64,000 nt of DNA from Thalassobacillus pellis (GTDB lineage Bacteria > Bacillota > Bacilli > Bacillales > Halobacillaceae): contig NZ_JAFBDO010000002.1 of assembly GCF_016908295.1 (NCBI RefSeq), positions 372,001 through 436,000 on the forward strand, written 5' to 3'. A model generated the notes under the pieces. The model did no database searches and was not told where the DNA came from. It worked only from the letters and a program-made list of their open reading frames with translations. A program made the position numbers and the translations under genes. Shown piece after piece: positions 19,539-28,373 of the stretch. Positions within the stretch are counted from its first letter, which is position 1. The number at the start of each line of letters is the position of its first letter.

Positions 19539-19653
19539 CAAAAGCGGAGGCGTCTTACCAGTCACAGACAAGCTTAACTGAAGTCTCATCGGGAAGTTTT
19601 TTTTACATATAGGGTCTGTGTATGACCTCGAGGAGGGGGACTGGAGACAGCCG
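19539..19653. repeat. Degenerate copy of interspersed palindromic repeat family A
   Basis: It begins CAAAAGCGGAGGCG, carries GACAAGCTTAA in the left part and GACCTCGAGGAGGGGG in the right, then CTGGAGACAG. These are the same landmarks in the same order as the near-identical copies at 42010 and 52820, with a diverged centre. It fills the gap between tdh and korB. Confidence 0.65.
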
Positions 19654-19659
19654 ATATGA

Positions 19660-19697
19660 AAAAAAGCCTTGCCGGTAATGTCCTGGCAAGGCTTTTA
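19660..19697 (-). terminator. Intrinsic terminator after korB
   Basis: AAAAGCCTTGCC pairs perfectly with GGCAAGGCTTTT around an 11-nt loop, and minus-strand T runs follow. It lies 84 bp past the korB stop, with unremarkable A/T-rich sequence between. Confidence 0.85.
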
Positions 19698-19780
19698 TTA
19701 AGATTAAAATTATAAATCTATGTTATCAATAATACTCTATCAATAAAAATCAGATGTGAGAGCTACGTTTTATTCCTGCT

Positions 19781-20647
19781 CTACATGAACTCAGCGATCA
19801 ATTCATTAAACTTCTCTTCTTCAATCTTTAAATCGCTATCTTTCAATGGATTCTCGTCATAGCCATGAATTAGGTCCTGATAAGACTTCTGCGTTTTGTT
19901 TTGATAGATAAGTCCTTTTACCAGGCTATTATGCTCCATTAAAGTGGACATTGCTTTTGATCTGTTCGAATTATCGTAGCCTTCGATATCGTCGAGGCTG
20001 ACCAGATTTTCTTTAAACCAGTCATACGTGTTGACTTTATTATAGGTCACACAAGGACTGAAAACATTGATTAAGGAAAATCCTTCATGCTCGATACCCT
20101 GTTCAATGAGGGAAGTCAATTCTTTCAGATCACTGGAAAAACTCTGTGCTACAAAAGTAGCCCCTGCAGACAAAGCCATCTCCATAACATTGACAGCCGA
20201 CTCAATCGATCCTTCGGGAGTACTTTTCGTTTTGAAGCCCATTTCACTTCTCGGAGATGTCTGTCCTTTGGTAAGTCCATAAATCTGGTTATCCATAACA
20301 ATATAAGTAATATCAAGGTTACGTCTGATTGCATGAATCGTATGACCCATGCCAATTGCAAATCCGTCGCCGTCGCCACCGGATGCGATAACCTTCAAGT
20401 TACGGTTGGCCATCTTTACTCCTTGGGCAATCGGTAAAACACGGCCATGAATACCGTGGAAGCCATATGAATTGATATACCCGGAAATACGGCCCGAACA
20501 GCCAATACCAGAAATAACTGCCAGATCCTCCGGTTCCAAGCCCACGTTTGCAGCTGCCCGCTGGATAGATGCCTGAACTGAAAAATCTCCACAACCAGGG
20601 CACCAATTCGGTTTTACTTTGTTACGGAAATCTTTAAACGTTGCCAT
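19781..20647 (-). CDS. korB: 2-oxoacid:ferredoxin oxidoreductase, beta (TPP) subunit
   Basis: A 288-residue thiamine-diphosphate subunit with CPGCGDFSV near the N-terminus and the TPP/magnesium motif GGDGDGFAIGMGH. With KorA it oxidatively decarboxylates a 2-oxoacid (probably 2-oxoglutarate, possibly pyruvate) with CoA and reduces ferredoxin. The exact substrate is not decided by sequence. The ATG is immediately adjacent to the korA stop, so a stoichiometric pair is expected. No delta (8Fe ferredoxin) subunit is beside it, as in other two-subunit KorAB enzymes. Confidence 0.93.
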   Translation of the reverse strand: MATFKDFRNKVKPNWCPGCGDFSVQASIQRAAANVGLEPEDLAVISGIGCSGRISGYINSYGFHGIHGRVLPIAQGVKMANRNLKVIASGGDGDGFAIGMGHTIHAIRRNLDITYIVMDNQIYGLTKGQTSPRSEMGFKTKSTPEGSIESAVNVMEMALSAGATFVAQSFSSDLKELTSLIEQGIEHEGFSLINVFSPCVTYNKVNTYDWFKENLVSLDDIEGYDNSNRSKAMSTLMEHNSLVKGLIYQNKTQKSYQDLIHGYDENPLKDSDLKIEEEKFNELIAEFM

Positions 20648-22393
20648 TTATAACAACTCCTTGCTTCGTTCATGGATTTCGCCCGGAAGGAACGGGGTAC
20701 CGTCGTATTTGAGAATACTCGTAATTTTATCATGGTTTCCTACGTTCATTTTAATAATATTTGCTAACTGGGCAGTGGCGTTATTCTCAACGACAATCAC
20801 TTTTTTCGCTCGTTCTACTAATGGCTTTAACTCGTCGCCCGGGAAAGGGTGAATCAGCCTGACATGAGCATGGTTTACTTGAATCCCTTCTTCTTCCAAG
20901 CGAGCTTTCGCTTCTTCAATCGCCCCTCTTGTTGAAATGAACCCTACGAATAAAACATCGGGATGTTCATGTATTGCATCGGAGTAAACCGGTGTATCAA
21001 ATACTTCTGGTAACTTCGCCAGTTTCCTTAAACGCTTATCCATTTGGGCTTTCCTATTGGAAGCAAGTTCACTAGGCTTTCCTGTTTCATCGTGTTCAAC
21101 ACCAGTTACATGGAAAATACCATTTTTAGTACCAGGTAAAATTCTAGGAGAAATTCCATCTTTGGTAACTTCATAGCGTTTGAAGTATTCACCTTTACCC
21201 AGTTCAGGGAGTTCCGGGTTTTCATCCAGTTTTCCTCTTCTTACCTGAATCTGTTCATAAGCAAGCGGCTCAACTGTCTGTTTTCCTAATGACAACTGTA
21301 AATCAGACAGCAGGATAACCGGTACTTGATATTCTTCAGCAATATTCAATGCTTCAATTGCGTCACTGAAGGCTTCCTGAACGGTACTAGGTGCGATGAC
21401 CACTTTCGGTATCTCCCCGTGGGTCCCGTAAATCATTGCCATCAAATCTGATTGTTCTTGTTTCGTAGGGAGCCCTGTACTTGGACCGCCTCTTTGTGTA
21501 TCCACGATGACGAGCGGTGTCTCCGTAATTCCTGCCAGCCCAATCGACTCCATCATAAGGGATAAGCCTGGTCCCGCTGATGCTGTGATCGTCCGGACTC
21601 CTGCATAGTTGGCACCAATGGCCATTGTGGCAGCAGCTATTTCATCTTCTGTCTGTATGACCGTTCCTCCTAAATCAGGGAGCTTCTTAATCATATATTC
21701 CATGATCTCAGAAGCTGGTGTAATCGGGTATGCTGCCATAAAACGGCATCCCCCTGCTAAAAAGCCCATAGCAATAGCATCATTCCCAATCATGAACATC
21801 CGTTTTTTTCCGTCAGCTTTTGCCAGTTCCATTTGCATCAGGCTGCCATTTGACTGGTTTTTCACATAGGCTGCCCCTTTTTCGATGGCTTGCATATTTT
21901 TATCCACAACCTGCTGGCCTTTTCGTGAAAAAATTTCTTCCACTACTTCCCGGAAAGCCTCCGGATCTAAATTCATGATGGCACTTGACGCTCCGACAGC
22001 AACCATGTTTTTCATCAAAGATGTACCCAGTTCAGTGGCTATTTCAGTAAAAGGCACTGCATAAAGGGTGACATCCTTATCTTCCGGCACCGTGGGATTG
22101 AATTTTGCATCTGCCAGCACAATTCCGTTACTATGTAATTCATGGACATTAATGTCAATGGTCTCCTGGTCAAAGGCGACCAGTATATCAAGATCATCTG
22201 AAATGGATCTGACTTGTGATGTGGAAACACGTATTTTATTGTTTGTATGCCCCCCTTTTATGCGTGAAGAAAAGTGACGGTATCCATACAAATAGTATCC
22301 GAGCCGGTTCAGTGTGATAGCGAAAATCTCACCTGTACTTTCAATACCTTCACCCTGTTGTCCGCCAACTTTCCATGAAAGTTGTTCAGCCAT
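20648..22393 (-). CDS. korA: 2-oxoacid:ferredoxin oxidoreductase, fused gamma-alpha subunit
   Basis: A 581-residue fusion. The gamma domain covers about 1-185 (WKVGGQQGEGIESTGE, RHFSSRIKGGHTNN). The alpha/pyrimidine-binding domain starts near 195 (GNDAIAMGFLAGGCRFMAAYPITPASE) and includes TASAGPGLSLM and a C-terminal CoA-side domain. The gamma-alpha order is typical of the two-subunit aerobic-type KorAB. It is transcribed with korB. The 250-bp gap upstream shows no clear promoter and nothing else identifiable. Confidence 0.94.
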   Translation of the reverse strand: MAEQLSWKVGGQQGEGIESTGEIFAITLNRLGYYLYGYRHFSSRIKGGHTNNKIRVSTSQVRSISDDLDILVAFDQETIDINVHELHSNGIVLADAKFNPTVPEDKDVTLYAVPFTEIATELGTSLMKNMVAVGASSAIMNLDPEAFREVVEEIFSRKGQQVVDKNMQAIEKGAAYVKNQSNGSLMQMELAKADGKKRMFMIGNDAIAMGFLAGGCRFMAAYPITPASEIMEYMIKKLPDLGGTVIQTEDEIAAATMAIGANYAGVRTITASAGPGLSLMMESIGLAGITETPLVIVDTQRGGPSTGLPTKQEQSDLMAMIYGTHGEIPKVVIAPSTVQEAFSDAIEALNIAEEYQVPVILLSDLQLSLGKQTVEPLAYEQIQVRRGKLDENPELPELGKGEYFKRYEVTKDGISPRILPGTKNGIFHVTGVEHDETGKPSELASNRKAQMDKRLRKLAKLPEVFDTPVYSDAIHEHPDVLFVGFISTRGAIEEAKARLEEEGIQVNHAHVRLIHPFPGDELKPLVERAKKVIVVENNATAQLANIIKMNVGNHDKITSILKYDGTPFLPGEIHERSKELL

Positions 22394-22642
22394 ATACTAC
22401 ACCCCTTTTAATGGTTCCAAGTGTCATATGCCGCATCATAGACTGAAAATTCCGTTATTTGAAAATGCTCCCTGGTGCTAAATTCTATGAATCTACATTT
22501 TTCATCAATTAAGCAAATAGAAATTATGTACATTCAGGCTGCAAAGACAGAAAGCTATGAGCGAGATATATGTCCTAATCATATCCTTTCAATCATCAAT
22601 TTTCAAGCAGACATTCCTAATGGTAAGACAGTTATAGTCATA

Positions 22643-23560
22643 TTATTGAGGAAATTTATCTATAAAATTTCCATAGCTTAATCTTTTTACAAGATTGTCT
22701 GTTTGTCTATGGCAAAGTATTTTAATAATATTATCAAACTCAGTAACATCATATAGACCCTCAACGATATCCTCGATTCCATCAAAGTCTGAACCGAAAC
22801 CAATATGAGCGGCTCCTCCCATTCTGATCATGTATTCAATATGAGGAATTAATTCAGTTAATGCAGCCCGATGTGTGAGATTAATAAATTCCGGGACGAA
22901 AGTAACGCCAATCCAGCCCCTTCTGTCAATCAGTGCAGCGATTTGCTCATCATGAAGATTTCTCCTGTGGGGAGCAATCTGGTAAACATTCGAATGGGAT
23001 GCCATGGGATATCTACTAATAGAAATCGCATCCCAAAACCCTTTATAGGAAATATGAGACAAATCAGTCCATATCTTTTCCTGATTCAGATATTCTACTA
23101 CTTCTTCACCAAATGAGCTTAGCCCTGCTCCTCTTTTCTCACCGATACCGTCACAAACAGCATTGGCCTGGTTCCATGTAAGGCCGACTATCCTCACGCC
23201 CAATCTGATTAATGTTTTCAGTTTGGTTATATCTGATCCGATCGCATGACAGCCTTCCAATGTCAAAATTGCCCCTTTTTCATGGGGTCTTAATTTTTTA
23301 ATATCCTGTCTTTTCTTTATTACTTTTATTTCAGGGTACGGTTCGATTATTTGCCTGTAAAATATATCTATCATTTCAAGTGCGGCAGAATACTGTGATT
23401 CTTCCGGAACGTTATCAGGTACAAATACGGCAAAACATTGCACCTTAACAGGACTTTTTTTCCACTTTTCATAATTAACCTTCAATTCAGGGCTGTCATG
23501 GAAGTTGAGTTTTTTCCGCCATAGTTTGACTAATGCATCACAATGGGCGTCAATAATCAC
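22643..23560 (-). CDS. Membrane dipeptidase-family (M19) peptidase
   Basis: A 305-residue zinc metallopeptidase of the renal dipeptidase family, without a signal peptide and so probably cytoplasmic. Metal ligands are visible in DAHCDALVKLW (3-13), the TLEGCHAIG bridging Glu, SHSN, HRRNLHDEQ and FGSDFDGIE. It would hydrolyse dipeptides, possibly D-amino-acid containing. It lies alone between spoVS and korAB. Families of this type occur beside spoVS in other Bacillaceae, but a sporulation role is not shown. Confidence 0.9.
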   Translation of the reverse strand: MIIDAHCDALVKLWRKKLNFHDSPELKVNYEKWKKSPVKVQCFAVFVPDNVPEESQYSAALEMIDIFYRQIIEPYPEIKVIKKRQDIKKLRPHEKGAILTLEGCHAIGSDITKLKTLIRLGVRIVGLTWNQANAVCDGIGEKRGAGLSSFGEEVVEYLNQEKIWTDLSHISYKGFWDAISISRYPMASHSNVYQIAPHRRNLHDEQIAALIDRRGWIGVTFVPEFINLTHRAALTELIPHIEYMIRMGGAAHIGFGSDFDGIEDIVEGLYDVTEFDNIIKILCHRQTDNLVKRLSYGNFIDKFPQ

Positions 23561-23600
23561 CTGCTACCCACACCTTCCCTTACTGAATAGGCATATTTTA

Positions 23601-23624
23601 AGCCGTGCTTAAATCAGCACGGCT
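23601..23624 (-). terminator. Intrinsic terminator after spoVS
   Basis: A perfect 9-bp stem AGCCGTGCT/AGCACGGCT with a 6-nt loop. The following minus-strand sequence is TTAAAATAT, a modest T run. Confidence 0.65.
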
Positions 23625-23666
23625 GTGGTCTTGTCCGTAATGAAAATTTGGAAGAGCCTGTTTGCT

Positions 23667-23927
23667 TCAGCGGGGTTCGACAATCAATTTGATGGCAGTT
23701 CGCTCTTCATTATCAATCATGATATCGGTAAAAGCTGGAATACATATAAGATCTACGCCGCTTGGCGCTACAAATCCTCTGGCGATGGCAACTGCTTTCA
23801 CAGCCTGGTTTAAAGCACCGGCACCAATCGCCTGTATCTCCGCTGAGCCGCGTTCTCTCAGAACGTTTGCTAGAGCTCCTGCTACTGAATTCGGACTGGA
23901 TTTAGCTGAGACTTTTAATATTTCCAT
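23667..23927 (-). CDS. spoVS: Stage V sporulation protein S
   Basis: An 86-residue Alba-like protein, the exact family length, starting MEILKVSAKSSPNSVAGALA. SpoVS affects septation and coat assembly during sporulation in B. subtilis and likely binds nucleic acid. The ATG at 23927 has AAGGAGG 8 nt upstream. An in-frame ATG 18 bp earlier overlaps that site and is rejected. A SigH-type promoter precedes it, in agreement with SigH control known for spoVS. Confidence 0.97.
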   Translation of the reverse strand: MEILKVSAKSSPNSVAGALANVLRERGSAEIQAIGAGALNQAVKAVAIARGFVAPSGVDLICIPAFTDIMIDNEERTAIKLIVEPR

Positions 23928-23970
23928 TACTAGCTCCTCCTTCATAAACTATAGTTATCCTATAACTACT

Positions 23971-23999
23971 ATATTCTTGGAGATGAAGATTATTCCTTT
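23971..23999 (-). promoter_or_regulatory. SigH-type promoter of spoVS
   Basis: The -35 AAAGGAATA (23991-23999) fits RNAGGAWWW perfectly. The -10 GAATAT (23971-23976) fits GAATWW with only the upstream R missing. The 11-bp spacer is within range. Confidence 0.7.
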
Positions 24000-24034
24000 T
24001 CATTATGAAGGAATTTTTTGAAAAGTTCAAATTA

Positions 24035-24832
24035 TCAGCCGAAGAAGGGGTGGTCGTCATTAATAAGTATTCTTTGTAGTTTTACTGCCTTCCCTGACGC
24101 TTCATCTACATCTGCCAACAATGCGCTTAATTGTTTCCTTCCCTTTTTTGGAACTTCGAAACGTACAGGAAGATTAGTCAAAAAGCGTTTCATAACAGCC
24201 TCACGTTCCATACCAAGAATACCGTCATATGGTCCAGTCATACCGACATCAGTAATATAACCGGTACCACCAGGGAGGATACGATTATCTGCAGTCTGTA
24301 CATGGGTGTGTGTCCCAACAGTGATGCTGACACGGCCGTCCACATACCAGCCCATCGCCTGCTTTTCACTGGTCGCTTCCGCATGAAAATCCAAAAAGAT
24401 GATGTTCGTCCGTTTTTTCGCTGTTTCAATCATTTTATCAACTGTCCGGAAAGGGTCGTCATTCGGAGTAAGGAAAGTACGTCCTTGGAGATTAATGACT
24501 GCTATTTCCCCTTTATTAGTTTTAATGAATGTTATTCCTTTACCAGGTGTGTCTTCTGGATAATTTGCCGGTCGCACCATATATTCTGCATCATCTATAA
24601 AATCGAATATCTCTTTTTTATCCCATGCGTGGTTTCCTAATGTCACAGCATTTGCGCCCCACTCCAGAAAACTTCGGTAAATTTTTTCCGTAATACCTTT
24701 CCCGGACGCTGCATTTTCTCCATTAATAATGGTTGCTGTCGGCTGGTATTTAGCTTTCAGTTTTGGCAGGTATTCCTGAACCATTTCCCTGCCAGGGGAA
24801 CCAACGACATCACCAATAAATAAAATTTTCAT
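24035..24832 (-). CDS. ymdB: YmdB 2',3'-cyclic nucleotide phosphodiesterase
   Basis: A 265-residue calcineurin-like phosphoesterase. Metal-binding motifs are GDVVGSPGR (about 7-15), INGENAASGKG, GNHAWDK, DFHAEATSEK and GTHTHVQTAD. In B. subtilis YmdB influences bistable expression of biofilm and motility genes. The start at 24832 (MKILFIGD) has AAAGGA 8 nt upstream and matches the 264-residue orthologue. The longer ORF start is not supported. It lies between rny and spoVS, the conserved order. Confidence 0.95.
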   Translation of the reverse strand: MKILFIGDVVGSPGREMVQEYLPKLKAKYQPTATIINGENAASGKGITEKIYRSFLEWGANAVTLGNHAWDKKEIFDFIDDAEYMVRPANYPEDTPGKGITFIKTNKGEIAVINLQGRTFLTPNDDPFRTVDKMIETAKKRTNIIFLDFHAEATSEKQAMGWYVDGRVSITVGTHTHVQTADNRILPGGTGYITDVGMTGPYDGILGMEREAVMKRFLTNLPVRFEVPKKGRKQLSALLADVDEASGKAVKLQRILINDDHPFFG

Positions 24833-24924
24833 ATTCCATATCCTTTCTTGTTCTGCACTTTTTCTCATTCAGTTTTACATAGTAAATAATCGATGTCAAA
24901 ATAACCTAAGCTCTCTGCAGAAAA

Positions 24925-24955
24925 AAATAAAGTGGCCTTTTTGGCCACTTTATTT
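24925..24955 (-). terminator. Intrinsic terminator overlapping the rny stop codon
   Basis: AATAAAGTGGCC pairs with GGCCACTTTATT around a T-rich loop. The rny TAA (24950-24952) lies within the stem, so terminating ribosomes could affect folding. Confidence 0.85.
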
Positions 24956-26515
24956 TGCGTATTCAACAGAACGTGTTTCACGAATTACAGTAACCTTGAT
25001 ATGACCTGGATAATCCAATTCATCCTCGATTCGTTTGCGAATGCTTCGTGCTACCTGAGTAGCCGTCACATCATCAATTTCATCAGGTTTAACCATAATA
25101 CGAACTTCACGTCCGGCCTGGATAGCGAAAGATTTCTCTACCCCATCGTGGGATTCACAGATCTCTTCCAGTTTCTCCAGACGTTTAATATAGTTTTCAA
25201 GTGTTTCACTTCGTGCTCCCGGACGTGCAGCAGAAAGAGCATCAGCTGCGGCTACTAACACAGAAATGATAGAAGTCGGTTCCTCGTCCCCATGGTGGGA
25301 AGCGATCGAGTTGATGACTACTTCATTTTCCTTGTACTTAGTTGCCAGCTCCTTACCGATTTCCACGTGACTTCCTTCCACTTCATGGTCGATTGCTTTT
25401 CCGATATCATGAAGCAGACCGGCACGGCGGGCTAGTGTTTCATCTTCTCCCAATTCAGCTGCAAGCAAGCCTGAGAGATACGCAACTTCCATGGAATGCT
25501 TCAGTACATTTTGACCATAACTGGTACGGTACTTCAACCTGCCAAGTATCTTCACCAGATCAGGGTGCAAGCCGTGGACACCTACTTCAAAAGTAGTCTG
25601 TTCCCCGACCTCGCGGATATATTCATCAACCTCGCGGCGGGATTTGTCAACCATTTCCTCGATTCGCGCAGGGTGAATTCGTCCATCCTGTACCAGTTTT
25701 TCAAGAGCTATCCGCGCAGTTTCTCGTCGAATCGGATCAAATCCAGAAAGGATAACCGCCTCTGGAGTATCATCGATAATCAAATCGATTCCCGTCAATG
25801 TTTCCAGTGTACGGATGTTTCTTCCTTCCCGACCAATGATTCGTCCTTTCATCTCGTCGTTAGGCAGATTTACAACAGATACAGTAGTTTCTGCAACGTG
25901 ATCGGCTGCGCAGCGCTGCATGGCAAGTGAAAGAATGCTTTTCGCCTTCTTATCAGCTTCTTCCTTGGCGCGGTTTTCTGCTTCCTTGATCATTAATGCG
26001 GACTCATGGGAAACTTCCTGCTCCACGCGTTCCAAAATGATCTGTTTCGCCTGGTCTGATGTCAAGCCGGAAATGCGTTCAAGCTCGGTTTGTTGCTCTT
26101 GCAGCATAGCTTTCACTTTGCTTTCCATTTCTTCAATTTGTTGTTGTCTTTCGGCAAGAGTCTCCTCTTTTTTCTCGAGCGAGAGCTCACGCTTGTCCTG
26201 CGTTTCACTCTTACGATCAAGACTTTCTTCTTTGTGCATCAAGCGGTTTTCTGTTTTTTGAAGCTCCATGCGGCGTTCACGAACTTCATTTTCTGCTTCT
26301 TGACGAAGCTTGTGATTTTCATCTTTAGCCTCAAGCAGAGCCTCTTTTTTAGCGGCATCTGCATTACGACGCCCTTCCTCAACAATCTGTTTCGCCAATT
26401 CTTCAGCACTAGAAATTTTCGCTTCCGCAATGGATTTCCGAATTAGATAACCAACAACAATACCGACGATCAGGGCAAGCAAAATGAAGATGAGCAGGGA
26501 TACTATACTATCCAT
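24950..26515 (-). CDS. rny: Ribonuclease Y
   Basis: Membrane-anchored endoribonuclease that initiates much mRNA decay. The N-terminal transmembrane helix is about 5-24. A long charged coiled coil runs to about 195, then a KH domain ([12 protein letters not shown]) and an HD domain ([20 protein letters not shown]). The start at 26515 (MDSIVSLL) follows GGAGGTGAAATC and gives 521 residues. The longer ORF start would include the ribosome-binding site. RicA, a modulator of its activity, is encoded elsewhere in the window. Confidence 0.97.
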   Translation of the reverse strand: MDSIVSLLIFILLALIVGIVVGYLIRKSIAEAKISSAEELAKQIVEEGRRNADAAKKEALLEAKDENHKLRQEAENEVRERRMELQKTENRLMHKEESLDRKSETQDKRELSLEKKEETLAERQQQIEEMESKVKAMLQEQQTELERISGLTSDQAKQIILERVEQEVSHESALMIKEAENRAKEEADKKAKSILSLAMQRCAADHVAETTVSVVNLPNDEMKGRIIGREGRNIRTLETLTGIDLIIDDTPEAVILSGFDPIRRETARIALEKLVQDGRIHPARIEEMVDKSRREVDEYIREVGEQTTFEVGVHGLHPDLVKILGRLKYRTSYGQNVLKHSMEVAYLSGLLAAELGEDETLARRAGLLHDIGKAIDHEVEGSHVEIGKELATKYKENEVVINSIASHHGDEEPTSIISVLVAAADALSAARPGARSETLENYIKRLEKLEEICESHDGVEKSFAIQAGREVRIMVKPDEIDDVTATQVARSIRKRIEDELDYPGHIKVTVIRETRSVEYAK

Positions 26516-26628
26516 GATTTCACCTCCTCTTGCTATGAAATTGTACAATTTGTCGGCATGTACAAACGTTCATTTTCAGTCAAAAATTGTTAGATTTGTG
26601 TATAAAAAAATGAAAATGATACACGTTA

Positions 26629-26657
26629 ATTTTAAGCTTGTGTAATGGTAATGTCAA
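26629..26657 (-). promoter_or_regulatory. rny promoter (SigA type)
   Basis: TTGACA (26652-26657) and TAAAAT (26629-26634) with a 17-bp spacer, giving a leader of roughly 105 nt before rny. Confidence 0.75.
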
Positions 26658-27110
26658 GGAATCGTCAAATATATATTCCTAACTCTGGAATTATATTCCT
26701 TGAAGGTATGAAAACCTTTAAATCAAGGGAATAAATCCAAACAGAAAAAAATCGGTTTAATCTAATGAAGCTGATAGCTTGTTATATATTCTCGTGAATC
26801 GCTTACCGCGGGAACGGCCTCAAGCTTCATTGTTAAAATTTTTTATCTCTTCATAACTACTAATCAAGTTTTCTCGGCTTTTCCTTCCTGGTTTATAATA
26901 GAAAGTCACTCTTTTTCTTGTGCAATGGAATTACTACATAAAAGTAAATGATTCGCTGTAACGTCAATTATCCATGAAATTAAGCCTGTACAAAGGAAAG
27001 GCAACTATAATGATGGATTTCAGGGCATAGAATTCTTTGAAATTAAAGGCAAAACGGCCTGCAGGAGATAAAAGCTCCATACAGACCGTTATTAAAATTA
27101 TACTGTGTGG
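26658..27110. other. Non-coding gap between recA and rny
   Basis: About 450 A/T-rich bases with no supported gene. It contains a small CCTTGA/TCAAGG hairpin near 26698-26729. A 9-bp inverted pair (AATGAAGCT near 26764 and its complement near 26827) encloses a short family-B repeat remnant (GCTTACCGCGGGAACGGCCTC). B. subtilis has pbpX after recA; none is present here. Confidence 0.5.
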
Positions 27111-27113
27111 TCT

Positions 27114-27149
27114 AAAAAAACCTCGGGAAGTTTTAATTCCGAGGTTTTT
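27114..27149 (-). terminator. Intrinsic terminator after recA
   Basis: CCTCGG (27121-27126) pairs with CCGAGG (27139-27144), extended by A5/T5 arms, with a minus-strand T run following. Confidence 0.8.
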
Positions 27150-27168
27150 GAAGGATAGACCGAACTTC

Positions 27169-28212
27169 TTACACGTCGAGCGATTCCTGACTTTCTTCGC
27201 TGGACTCTTTTTCTTCTGTGGCGCCTTCATACATATCGTAATGCTTTCTGATCTGATCGTTAATTTCCTGGTAAACATCCCGGTTCTCTTTCAGGAACTG
27301 TTTGGCATTTTCACGTCCCTGGCCAAGCCGTTCATCATTATAGGAATACCAGGAACCGCTTTTTTGAACAATGTCAAGAGAGGCACCAATATCAATCAAT
27401 TCACCCTCAGCAGAAATGCCTTCGCCGTACATAATATCAACTTCCGCCTGTTTAAATGGTGGGGCAACCTTATTTTTAACGACCTTAATCCGCGTACGGT
27501 TTCCGACCATATCATTTCCCTGCTTCAACGTTTCAGCACGTCGTACCTCGAGTCGCACGGAAGAATAGAATTTTAGTGCGCGTCCGCCTGGAGTAGTTTC
27601 CGGATTACCAAACATGACGCCGACTTTTTCACGAATTTGGTTAATGAATATAGCTGTGGTTTTTGACTTGTTGATCGCACCGGAAAGCTTACGCAAGGCC
27701 TGGGACATCAAACGTGCTTGAAGACCCACGTGTGCGTCACCCATTTCCCCTTCAATCTCTGCTTTTGGAACAAGGGCAGCAACAGAGTCGATAACGACCA
27801 TATCCACAGCGCCACTACGAACTAAAGCTTCAGCGATCTCAAGCGCCTGTTCCCCTGTATCTGGCTGGGAAAGCAAGAGTTCATCGACATCGACACCCAA
27901 TTTACGGGCATAAACCGGATCGAGAGCATGTTCAGCATCGATGAAAGCAGCCTGTCCGCCTTTTCTTTGTGCTTCTGCAATTGCATGTAATGCAACAGTT
28001 GTCTTACCGGAAGATTCCGGACCGTATATTTCTACAATCCGTCCACGGGGATAACCGCCGACCCCTAGTGCTACATCCAAGGAAAGCGATCCACTTGGCA
28101 CAGTATTTATCTTTTGTTCAGCTTGTTCCCCCAATTTCATGACAGAACCTTTACCGAATTGTTTTTCAATTTGTCTAAGCGCCATATCTAACGCCTGTTT
28201 ACGATCACTCAT
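27169..28212 (-). CDS. recA: Recombinase RecA
   Basis: A 347-residue RecA that forms filaments on single-stranded DNA for homologous recombination and SOS induction. Walker A is GPESSGKTT (about 66-74), [15 protein letters not shown] is the Walker B region, and [24 protein letters not shown] includes the L2 loop. The tail is acidic ([12 protein letters not shown]). A well-formed promoter and a LexA box lie upstream. It follows pgsA-cinA, the usual competence/recombination neighbourhood. Confidence 0.99.
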   Translation of the reverse strand: MSDRKQALDMALRQIEKQFGKGSVMKLGEQAEQKINTVPSGSLSLDVALGVGGYPRGRIVEIYGPESSGKTTVALHAIAEAQRKGGQAAFIDAEHALDPVYARKLGVDVDELLLSQPDTGEQALEIAEALVRSGAVDMVVIDSVAALVPKAEIEGEMGDAHVGLQARLMSQALRKLSGAINKSKTTAIFINQIREKVGVMFGNPETTPGGRALKFYSSVRLEVRRAETLKQGNDMVGNRTRIKVVKNKVAPPFKQAEVDIMYGEGISAEGELIDIGASLDIVQKSGSWYSYNDERLGQGRENAKQFLKENRDVYQEINDQIRKHYDMYEGATEEKESSEESQESLDV

Positions 28213-28241
28213 ATTATTCCCCTTTCAACTTTTCTAATCTA

Positions 28242-28270
28242 ATCATAACTTGTTTTAGACGATTTGCCAA
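28242..28270 (-). promoter_or_regulatory. recA promoter (SigA type)
   Basis: TTGGCA (28265-28270) and TATGAT (28242-28247) with a 17-bp spacer, about 30 bp before the start codon. Confidence 0.8.
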
Positions 28271-28278
28271 CTAAAAAG

Positions 28279-28292
28279 CGAATAAATGTTCC
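28279..28292. promoter_or_regulatory. LexA (DinR) box upstream of recA
   Basis: CGAATAAATGTTCC matches CGAAC-N4-GTTCG at 8 of 10 defined positions and lies 8 bp upstream of the -35. This implies SOS control as in other Bacillus recA genes. Confidence 0.7.
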
Positions 28293-28373
28293 CGTTTTTT
28301 TCATAAACCTTATACCTTGAATTGGCTTTTTTATCCTGTAAAAAAGCTATTTTTGCTTGGAAACATTACACAC

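Noticed and set aside
22394-22642. Gene or riboswitch upstream of korA
   Set aside because: 250 bases of A/T-rich sequence. The 68-codon plus-strand frame there has no start site or family, and no riboswitch fold was recognised.
26964-27278. 104-codon minus-strand frame overlapping the 3' end of recA and its terminator
   Set aside because: It runs through the recA terminator and coding sequence in another frame and has no family match.
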